Below, in pieces: positions 47,353 to 56,623 of a stretch of DNA of 64,000 nucleotides. Made by a program: the position numbers and the translations under genes. Source of the DNA: Alnus glutinosa (lineage: Eukaryota; Streptophyta; Magnoliopsida; Fagales; Betulaceae); assembly GCF_958979055.1 (NCBI RefSeq), contig NC_084898.1, positions 754,001 to 818,000 on the forward strand, given 5' to 3'. Below the pieces are notes generated by a model, which was not told the DNA's origin, did no database searches, and saw only the letters and a list, made by a program, of their open reading frames with translations. Positions within the stretch are counted from its first letter, which is position 1, and each line of letters starts with the position of its first letter.

Positions 47353-47999
47353 GTTTTTAATATATATTATTATAGTAAAAATTGTAATACATATTAACTG
47401 CACTCTAAATTAAAATTTTAGTTCATTCTTATATTCAGTCCTCCAAGAAAAAAAAAACATATCCTTCTTCAAGAGCCATTTTCCAAGAAATAAGAGAAAT
47501 ATATATCTTTTGTGAAAAATTTCTCTTGTTTGAGAGTGAAATTTTGACTGTATTGGGGGTTTTAAAATTGAGTGTGTTTTTTTTCTTCATTATTATTTGA
47601 TACTCCATAAAAATCTGATCATCTCTATTGTCTTGTGTGATTTAACTTCCGTATTCCTCCGTTTTCAATCTATCATGGCCCAAGATATGTTGTTGTTAAT
47701 AGGTGGTTTTGTCTTAAAATCAAAGCTATTAATTAAGTCACAAACTTAGAAAATTTTTGGGCATACGATTTTTTTGTATTATATTTAAAAATTCATTTTA
47801 ATGAGATATGAATGTGCAAAAATGTTTTTGGGTAGGTGAGAAGTGTTTTTTTGGTTGGATTCAGATTTGAGATTTTTTTATTTATTTATTTATTTATTTT
47901 TTTTCGGGGATGTGGCTGATTATGTTGAGAGAACACAATTAGATGTAGAACTAACTTTTTACTTAATAAAATAAAATAAAATTTTGTAAGAGGTGTATT
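47353..47999. other. AT-rich spacer, no gene
   Basis: No recognisable coding or structural feature apart from a short (TTTA)n near 47880. Confidence 0.5.
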
Positions 48000-48896
48000 T
48001 AGAGGTGTACAAGCGGGACAGTTATTAACCATAAATAACTGGTAACCGCTAATCGGAAAAATCGAGAAATCGAAAAACCAGAAAAAACCACAACCAAGTA
48101 ACCGGATAACCGGTATCCAGTTACCCGGTTACGGTTACTAGTTATTGCATTTTGAAAAACCGGATAATCGCAACCAGTTTTTATTATATATATATATATA
48201 TAATCCGCTGTCACTTTAACTGGTACAATGTAGAGTATCTTATTCCGGATCACACCAGCATTAATTCCTTAATTAGTGTGTTTTCATTCATTCCTTTTGA
48301 CGTTGAGCGAGCAGTGCACGCAGTCAATTAATTGGTTGCCTACTTAGAACGACATTGAGCTACGAAGCAGAGTGTGTGTGAAAGCAACGACCTTTAGGAT
48401 TTACATACCGGCATAGTGCCGTCTGCCACTGTGTCACTGCGTGTGAACTGAAGTAAAGATCATCTCTTAATTTCGTGCATCTAACGGTTTAGACTCACTT
48501 GTTTAATAAAGGCCTACTCCATAGGGAAGTTTATTTATATGGTACACTAAGGACCATAAATGTCTATGGTCTAGACAGACTAGACACCGCTAAGCCTGCA
48601 TGTTGGGCTCATGTGTAGGCTGTAGCAAGTACTCAAAACTATTTGATTTTGTTTTGTTTTGCAGCAGTCACAGTGCCTCTGCTTATGAAGTAGTTGCTGT
48701 TTAATGCTATTATAGTATTATGCTTAGATTGTATCCTCGTTGCTACTTAATAAATAATAAATAAATTGTTTAGATTTTGAAAACCGATTAGGTTGATAAT
48801 CGGTTTAAAATAACCGGATAATCGACTATCGATTAGATTGGTTACGATTGCGATTATGAGCAAATAACTGCAACCGCAATTGGTTATACACCCGTA
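48000..48896. mobile_element. Non-autonomous hAT element, 897 bp
   Basis: Left end TAGAGGTGTACAAGCGGG and reversed right end TACGGGTGTATAACC form imperfect inverted repeats. The flanks GGTGTATT (47992-47999) and AGTGTATT (48897-48904) form an 8-bp duplication with one change. Subterminal phrases such as AACCGGATAA occur in inverted pairs near both ends. No transposase is present. It is inserted at the left edge of the GC-richer repeat that follows. Confidence 0.75.
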
Positions 48897-49390
48897 AGTG
48901 TATTGCAGAGGTTACAAGGCTCTATAATCTTTATAGTAAAAGGTGAGTCATGAAGCCTCTGCGAACCCTCGTAGAGGTCATCTCACAAAGGTGCAACCTC
49001 CGCAAGGGGCCATGGGGCTCTATAATCTCATCTATAAGATGTGGGTCATAAAGCCTTCGAGATCCCTTTATAGAGGAAGTTGTGGAGCTCTGCGACCTTC
49101 GCGAGGGGGGTTGCAGCCTGTAGGGGCGCCTCTGCAATCCACCCCTCATATAGGCTGTGGTTTCTTTGCAACCTCCACCCCTTTGTGAACTACATGCCAG
49201 CCATGAATGGGCAGCCGGCTAGTTTTGTTTTTGTTTCTTAATTTTTTAACGTGAGTATGATTGTTTTATACTTAACTGATGTTGACGCGCTAAGTATAAT
49301 GTGATGTAGACCTTATATTATTTTATAAGTAATTATGTGACTATTTTCTCGTTAACATGTGATCATTATTTTTCAAATAACGAAAGTAGT
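48897..49390 (+). repeat. Unclassified GC-richer dispersed repeat, copy 1
   Basis: The first 300 bases are degenerate short modules such as GTGGAGCTCTGCGACCTTCG and GCAACCTCCGCAAGGGG on both strands. Then come CATGCCAGCCATG and an AT-rich tail with TAATGTGATGTAGACC and ACATGTGATCATTATTTTTC. The same order occurs at 53160-54105. No coding region is seen. Confidence 0.6.
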
Positions 49391-50648
49391 AATTTGGATA
49401 ATCGTGCAACACTTAGCAAGTAAAATTGGCATTTTTTTTCTTTTTTTTATTGTTCAAAAAAAAATTGTTATTTTTTAAAACTCAGGTAGCTTTTTCACAA
49501 AATTGCAAACCAAATGTAAAATTAAATGAGTAATGTTATATGTTATTTAATAAACTGTTATATATGATAATTATGTAACTTAATGATGTGACAGTGAAAA
49601 TAAGTTATTGAATTAGTACTTGTGAAATAAGAAATAAAAATTAATTTTCACTGCCACATCATTTTAACTTTATGACAATTGTATAATACCCTCCTTAATA
49701 TTTACTCAAACTAAATTTAACCCTTAATAATAAACCAGTGTAAGGCTTTAATACACCCATAACCTAGCCGAAGCCTAAGCTAAAAACTCATTTATATGTT
49801 ACGCACAAGCTAGCAACAACAACAGGTTCTAATTTGATTTATGAGTCCTAAGCTTCTATAATCTCCCCTAACGACAAAACTTATTTCCATTGACTTGGGG
49901 CCTTAAGGTGTGTTTTTGGCAAATGAATTTTGGAAACAAAATATGATTTTGATTCTACTTTTTTTCAAAATAAATTATATTTTATTGAACTTTTTCAAAA
50001 ACAAATTATATTTTATTCAATTTTTTTTAAAAAGTCAAACCTTAAAATTCACAAACAAAATAAAAATTTAATTTTGATTTAAAAAATTCAACACCTAAAG
50101 GAAGCCGTTAATTTTATTTTTAAACTTATTTATTTCTAAAAGAAGAGGATAAGTAAAGGTGGGGCTCGGGCTTCAGAGTTGTTTATATTAAAATATTATT
50201 CAAATAATTAAATTCACATCTACTTATTATTTTATTAGTTTGAGCTCTTTTATAATAAGAACAAGTTACCAGAATAAAGATAAGTGAGTTTGAATTTTGA
50301 CCCTCACAAGATTAAAATATTAAATAAATAATTAAATTCACTTCTACTTATCAATTTACACTTTTGTGATAATAAATAATGATTTAAAAGTTTATTGGGT
50401 AGAACTCGGGCTCAACAGTTATATTTAGGATTGGACTTGGCTTAAAATATTGACTCATTGAGTGAGACCTCTGGGCTGGGCCAGGCCAGTCCAACCCAGG
50501 CCTTGATATTTTTCTTAATCACAGGAAAAGGCCCAAATCAAATAAGGCCCTGTCTGGCCCCGGCACGTGATCAGGTCTATTTGCTATCTCACCTGGGCCA
50601 CCTTAAGTCCAACTTGGTCATCAAGACATACATTAAAAAAAGAAAAAG
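49391..50648. other. Intergenic, no gene
   Basis: The DNA is AT-rich. A phrase around TAATTAAATTCACATCTACTTAT occurs twice (about 50205 and 50330), so an old short duplication is present. 50460-50600 is GC-richer but has no recognisable product. Confidence 0.4.
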
Positions 50649-51681
50649 AACAGCAATCTGAGGTAAAAAACAAAACAGACGGTGAGGATTGAATGGCAAA
50701 AATTTTAAAGCTTACGACGTCGTGTTTTCAAGTAACTAACGAATCTGTACAAACGGTGCTAAAAACGTTTCAAATTTTAGATAAAAGCCTTCTTCAACCT
50801 CTCACTCACCCTCTCTCCCTAGTCTCTGATCGTGTGCACTGTGGTCTTGAGTATTTGACTTTAACAGGTTCTACTTGTTAGTTCAATTCTTATTCCAGGA
50901 TTATTCCTCATCAGTCATCACCTTTGCTTTGTATCTCCCTCTTATTCCTTCTCCTTGGACATCCTCCTCCTTGTTTGGGAGGAGCCTTTGAGGAAGTCAT
51001 GCCAGCCTCTCTTTGTTTGTGGGCTAGATCATCTGCATATTTTTACATAAGTTCATGTTTTTTTAGGGACATACCACCGAGTACATCTGGCATGGGCCTC
51101 TTATAAAAATATATTTTGAAGGAATTGTTTGGAGAGCTTTACTTGATCGTGTAAGGCTGAATCAGGGACTGTTTTAAACTTTGACGTAGAGAAGAATTTG
51201 ATTTTTTTTTTTTTTTTTTCTGTCTTTTATAAAAAGCCAAAAAAAAGGCGCAACTGAGCTAAGCCCAGGACTGCAGATATCTTAGTTAAGCCGGACAAAT
51301 TTATTGGAACCAAAAGATAATGAGAAAAAAATTTCAACTTTAATGAACTTGCGCGGGTATGAATTTAAAGTCTGGAAAGTATTAGTTTTTCTGTGTGTGT
51401 AGGCGTGGTTGGCGCAGAAGAATGCCATGGCAAGCTGCAAGGAGGAGATGAGGATGGAGGGTTACTCGGTGGTATCAATGGTATGTCCTAAGACACAGTG
51501 CACATGATGAGAGAGAGAGAGAGAGAGAGAGTGAGAGAGAGAGAGAGAGGTTGAAGAAGGCTTTTATCTAAACTAAAACTTGAAATGTTTTTAGCTCCGT
51601 TTAAACTGATCCGTTAGTTACTTTAAAATTTTTGCCATTCAATTCTCACCGTCTTTTTTTTTTACCGCAGATTGCTGTTCT
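50649..51681. mobile_element. Mutator-like long inverted-repeat element, possible Pack-MULE
   Basis: Arms 50649-50847 and 51491-51681 are inverted repeats sharing AACAGCAATCTG, GACGGTGAG, TTGAATGGCAAAAATTTTAA, TAACTAACG, GATAAAAGCCTTCTTCAACC and GTGCACTGTG in order. The left arm has 22 extra bases and the right a grown (GA)n. Between the arms, an open frame at about 51066-51178 follows TTTTTTTAG and has a protein-like composition. A 78-base exon-like piece at 51403-51480 lies between GTGTGTGTAG and GTATGT and is open in frame 1 (AWLAQKNAMASCKEEM). I do not recognise either product. Long arms plus captured exon-like DNA fit a Pack-MULE. No target duplication was found. Confidence 0.6.
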
Positions 51682-51798
51682 TTTTTTTACCGCATAAAGA
51701 CGGATCCGCATGGCGGTGAGCCTTCATCTCTTTGAGTGGAAATCTAAAATCCTTTAAGATCTCGTATTTGGATTTCTAATGCTCATTGGCTTCTCTCC

Positions 51799-51806
51799 TA
51801 TATAAG
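51799..51806 (+). promoter_or_regulatory. TATA box of the B3 gene
   Basis: CTATATAAG lies about 65 bases upstream of the start codon at 51868. It is 118 bp downstream of the right arm of the inverted-repeat element. Confidence 0.65.
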
Positions 51807-51867
51807 TCTCTAAGAAACACAGAAACACAAACACAAACCCTTCCTTTCCTAGTTTTTCCTCTGTGTG

Positions 51868-52734
51868 ATGGATCGTGGAGGGCTCTTCTCTCTACTGTCC
51901 TGCAATTCTATTTCGGATGCTTTTCTTTCTGCTCGCCGTGATGATGATGATTCGGCCTGTTTATCTTTATTCTGTAATCCCAAAGCCAGTGATACGATGA
52001 AGGGCAGGAAGCATTTTGCCGAAAAGAGAGATTTTCCAATGGAGTTATCGCTTTTTTCTGAGGACAAGACCACAAGCCAGATTAATTCCTCTGGTTCTGA
52101 AAGTAACAACGAAAGAAAACCCATCACGTATGATTTTTTGGGTGTTCTTGAGAATGATCACAAAGTTCAAGTCGGTGAAGCAGAACATGATCAATCGGAA
52201 GAGATTTCATTGGATTTGAAGGTCGGTTACGGTTACGATCACGATCACGCTCCCAAAAAGAGGAAAGCGAGTGAAACTTCTGCGAACCTCCCTTCCACTT
52301 CCAGAGCTCGTGGAATCAAAAGAAGAAGATTACTTAATAGCCATGATGGTACCGTTTCACTGGACTTGAAGCTTGCCCTTGATCCCTGGGCTATCAGGAA
52401 GAGAATCGAGTGCAGCGATATTGGGCACCTGGCCAGGCTCTTGTTGGCGGCGGACTGTGTAAAGAATCGTATCTTCATACTCTGGGATGCAAAAAGCATT
52501 GAAAATGTCGAGAATAAGGGGGTTCCAGTTGCTGTTTGGGATTGTGACACTGAGTCCGAACACCAACTGCTGTTCAAAAAATGGTCGAGTGGGAGCTACG
52601 TCCTCATTAAACAATGGACAAGGGAATTTGTGAAGAGGAGGGAGCTGAAGAAGGGTGATGAGATTGGACTTTACTGGGATCCAAACAATTCAAGATTTAG
52701 TTTTAGCATTCTCAAGCGGGCTTTGAGAGATTAA
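51868..52734 (+). CDS. B3-domain protein with EAR-like repression motif
   Basis: A single exon encodes 288 residues. Residues 172-285 form a B3 DNA-binding domain of the At2g33720/At2g31420-like group: DPWAIRKRIECSDIGHLARL at 172-191, AVWDCDTESEHQLLFKKWS at 222-240, SYVLIKQWTREFVKRRELKK at 243-262 and GDEIGLYWDPNNSRFSFSIL at 263-282. Two basic clusters, KKRK at 130-133 and KRRR at 151-154, could act in nuclear import. SLDLKLAL at 164-171 includes LDLKL, an LxLxL EAR motif, and a related SLDLKV lies at 114-119. This suggests that it represses transcription, which is inference. The N-terminal third is acidic and Ser-rich with no domain. Target genes are unknown. An upstream in-frame GTG at 51865 is not a likely start. 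Confidence 0.92.
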   Translation: MDRGGLFSLLSCNSISDAFLSARRDDDDSACLSLFCNPKASDTMKGRKHFAEKRDFPMELSLFSEDKTTSQINSSGSESNNERKPITYDFLGVLENDHKVQVGEAEHDQSEEISLDLKVGYGYDHDHAPKKRKASETSANLPSTSRARGIKRRRLLNSHDGTVSLDLKLALDPWAIRKRIECSDIGHLARLLLAADCVKNRIFILWDAKSIENVENKGVPVAVWDCDTESEHQLLFKKWSSGSYVLIKQWTREFVKRRELKKGDEIGLYWDPNNSRFSFSILKRALRD

Positions 52735-53057
52735 TCGTCTCTCTCGATCTGCTAGTTTTCTTTTTCTTTTCTTTGTTTATTTTCTAATGCCACGGGCATG
52801 TAAGCTTGAACACATGCAGTACATTTTTAGCTTCATTCATGAATGTTTTTTGTCAAAATAACTAGCTATATAGTTGCTTATGTAAAAGAGAGGCAAATTG
52901 CTGATGTGAATTATCGGATGTACGTCAACATGTTATAATGGGTTAAATCCAATTTTATTGTACGTGGTTAATTAGCTTAATTCATATCTAGTAGAATGTT
53001 TGAACAGAAAAAGAAAACTTTTGGAACGAAATGTAGTTCTAGCCATGCATGAAGAGG

Positions 53058-53089
53058 TTTTTTTTTTTTTTTTGGGGGGGGGGGGGGGG
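53058..53089. repeat. T16-G16 homopolymer pair
   Basis: A run of 16 T is followed at once by 16 G, as at 32320-32356. Confidence 0.8.
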
Positions 53090-53159
53090 TTGCCATACCC
53101 AAAATATAAATTCATTCAAAAAATGGAAAAGGACAATTTATGTAAATCAAAGGGCACGT

Positions 53160-53410
53160 ACATTCACCATTTCGTGAGTGGTGGAGACCTCCGCGGGTGG
53201 GTCGTGGAGGCCCTACAACCCCTCTTATGAAAGTCACAAAGCTCTACGATCACTTTTGTGAGGGATGAGTCATGTCCACAATCCCTTACAGATGTGGAAC
53301 ACTTGTGAGCAGAGACAGAGGGAGGGGGGGGGGGGGGGGTGGCAAGGGCTATGGCCCCCCCTAATTTTTTTGAAAAAAAAAATTTCTTAGGTTAAAAAAA
53401 AAAAAATCTA

Positions 53411-53500
<90 letters not shown>

Positions 53501-54105
53501 CTAAAAAACTAAAAATTTAGCCTATTGGTCCCTACTAATAATTTTTTTTTACCACCAGCCCCTGTCCATAAGAACTTATGACTCCGTCTCTGCTTGTGAG
53601 GGGTTGCATGTAGAGGCACGACCTCCACGAGTGGGTTATAGAGGTTCCACGACCCCTCGTCGAGGTCGCATCTTTGTGAGTCCTCACATAGGAGCTACCT
53701 CCCTAATGCACTGTGGAAGCTCCATGACCAACACCTCACAAAAGGGGTTGCGGAGCTTCGCCCTTTACAAAGAGGTCATGAAGTCTTCGGCCTTCATGAC
53801 CCACCCCTCTACGACTAAGTTCTATAGGCCCGCGAACCACCCCTTACAAAGCTTGCACGTAGCATCTCAAGACCTCTGCAAGGGGTTTTACATGCCGGCC
53901 ATGGCCAGTTGTTCTTTTTTATTTTTTTTATTTTTTAATGTAAGAGTATAATTTTAAGTTTTACTTAATTAATATGTAAAATACTGATGTGGTAATTTAT
54001 GTCGGGGTGCTAAATATGAGATGATGTGATGTACATGTGACATAATCTTATAAGAGATGATGTGATTATATGCCTAAGTGGCAATGTGATCATTATTTTT
54101 TAAGA
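53160..54105 (+). repeat. Unclassified GC-richer dispersed repeat, copy 2
   Basis: This is the second copy of the repeat at 48897-49390, in the same orientation. It has modules such as GGGTCGTGGAGGCCCTACAA and AGGTTCCACGACCCCTCGTC, then CATGCCGGCCATGGCC, then an AT-rich tail with GAGATGATGTGATGTACATG and AATGTGATCATTATTTTTTA. A hAT element splits it at 53310-53592. Confidence 0.6.
53310..53592. mobile_element. Small hAT element, 283 bp
   Basis: Ends CAGAGACAGAGGGAGG and reversed right end CAGAGACGGAGTCATAAG are inverted repeats. A perfect 8-bp duplication CTTGTGAG flanks it at 53302-53309 and 53593-53600. The inside holds a G-run at 53324-53339 and an (AT)n tract at about 53414-53498. No coding sequence. 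Confidence 0.88.
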
Positions 54106-54804
54106 AAAAGTATATATACTCCTATTTAGTTAACATTTAATCTGCAATGTTGCACCAAACTAAATATTGTATCAATTATCTTATAAACTATTAAAAATTT
54201 TCAATGTACTAATTTTTAATCTTGCGGAAAGATGAAAATGTCTAAATTCTTTTTTCAATAAGACAAAAGATTCTCCTAAAAATTCGAGAAAAAAAAAAAA
54301 AAAAAAAAACAATGGGTCTCATAACCCACCACAATAGCCGTGGGTCATTCACCATTTATTTATTTATTTATTTTATTAATTAATTTATTATTTTTATTAT
54401 TTTTTCATTTGAAGAACCTTGCAAATTTTTGTTAGTTTTTAGAAGCACATTGATGCAATATTTAATTCAAAGAACATTACAAATTGAGTATTAGTTTGAG
54501 AGAAGTATATTTTTTCTTTATTGTTTGGAAGAAAATTTTTTCGTGTTTGTTTGGATGAAGATTGAGTGTTTGTTTTTCCTTTAATTGAGTGTTATTTTTT
54601 CTTTATTAGTTTGAGCGTTAGTTTGAGAGAAGTAGTGGATGGTGATGATCAAAATTCTCAAAAAAAATTTATAATATAATTTTGTTAAGTATTAATTATT
54701 ATTTTTAAATTATATCACATAAACATTTATTATTTTTAAAATATAATTAATTAAATATGATAAAATCATTCTTTTTTCTAACGGGATCGTTCCTGCAGAT
54801 CGTA

Positions 54805-54806
<2 letters not shown>
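54106..54806. other. Upstream region of the HLB1-like gene
   Basis: AT-rich DNA with an A-run near 54293-54309. Short phrases such as TAGTTTGAGAGAAGTA recur near 54490 and 54620. No TATA box at a convincing distance. Confidence 0.4.

Positions 54807-54839
<33 letters not shown>
54807..54839. repeat. (CT)n in the HLB1-like 5' leader
   Basis: About 15 CT units end some 20 bases upstream of the ATG at 54861, matching the CT-rich leader of the MGL gene. Confidence 0.8.
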
Positions 54840-54843
<4 letters not shown>

Positions 54844-54860
54844 TTTCCTGTCCTCTCACC

Positions 54861-56581
54861 ATGTCCACAACCGCCGAAGAACCCGAATTGCAGAATGGAC
54901 ACGAACCAGAACCGATACCTAAACCAGAACCAGAACCAGAACCAGAACTAGAACCAGAACCAGAATCAGAACCTGAACCGTCAGAGCCAGAGCCAAAGCC
55001 AGTGGCCCAACCAGAACCAGAGTCAGTGCCGGAGCCGAAACCGGAACCGCCAGAGGCTACCGATGCAGATCCGAAACCCGAAGAACCGAAACAGAGCTCG
55101 ATCCGATCCAATGAAGCCGACGGAAACGCATCAGCAAAAGCTCCCACCGGCGAGCTGCGCAAAGACGAAGGAAGCCGAACGTTCACGATGAGAGAGTTGC
55201 TCAGCGGATTGAAAGCCGACGATGCCGACGAGAGCGTACCCGATGCCACCTCACCTTACAGGTCAGTGTGCTTGATTGACACATTCTTATGGCTGAATCC
55301 AGCTCAAAGAATGGAAATCTCACTGAAATTCGGTTTATTACATGTAGAATCACTGGAGTTCTCTCGTAGCCATTGTATAAATTCGTAATCTTAACTTTGT
55401 TCTAAAAAAAATTAATATTAATTTTTGTTAATTTTCTGGTGAGATTTATGCTGTCATGGTTGCCTATTTGTGAGTTTGATGGACATCTTTTATTTTTGTA
55501 TTCTGATTGACTTGTTTTCGGTTGGTTCGTCGAAATTAAGCTTCGCTTAGTCTAGTTGAGTAGTAACTGACAACGATTGTACAACTTTATACGCGCAAGC
55601 ACTCGATCCGATTGAATTTGCGACAAGGCGAGATTGCGGCTTGCAAGAAACATAGAAGTAAATAGCTGACCGTGTTCATTTCCTCATGAAATAATTAGAA
55701 GACGGCATTGGAGTTTTGTGAGGTTTTTAGGTGGTATCACCTCGAGCATCATGCGATTGAATATAGTTGCATTAATAATAACCATTCATACATGACACCG
55801 TGGGGGTATTTTTAGGTTATCCTTTCTGAACTGTTTCTGTGGATCAATTATTTTTGTCTAATCGGGATCAGACTCTTTGGCTTTCCTCGTGATTCATTTT
55901 TTGATGCTTGACTCTGTAAGCTTATGTGATCTTATCTTATATGCATTGAATCTGAATAAATCTTTTTTCTCAAAACTAATTCTGGTGTCACGCTTGAAAT
56001 TGCCAAAATACCCATCGATTGCCAGGGATACTATAGGTATGTTAGTTAATGGTTTTGAAAAGTGTTTTGATTTGAAAAAGTGTCAGATGTGATATAAAGT
56101 TTGAGAAGTGTTTTTTGTGGCGTCCATATTTGAAAAAAATTGTTTGGTAAACTTAAAAAGTGTTTTGTATTTTCAAAGAAACAAATATTAAACATGTTTG
56201 TTTTGAAAAAACACAGACAGCCAAACGGGTGTGAAATTGACCGCTTACTTATAACAAAAATTATAAAATTATATAAAGAAATAAAAAATGAGAGAGGCTG
56301 CATGGTCACTCCTATTTGGTTGGGGTCGCGGCATGGATATCCACATGGCCAACCTTATTCTATTGTGGTGGCCATGCGGCCGCCTTTCACCAAGATAAAG
56401 GTGACCCCACAACCATCCCTCTTCTCAGTTGGGGGGTGGCCCGTGCGGCCACCTCTCATTTTTTTTTTAAATGTTTTATAAATGATTAGTCAACTCCTAC
56501 ATTCTCAAAATAATCTTATAAGAAGGTAGGAAATAGCCAAATACCCGTTGATTACCAGGGAAACTATAATTTCTGATTGGG

Positions 56582-56623
<42 letters not shown>

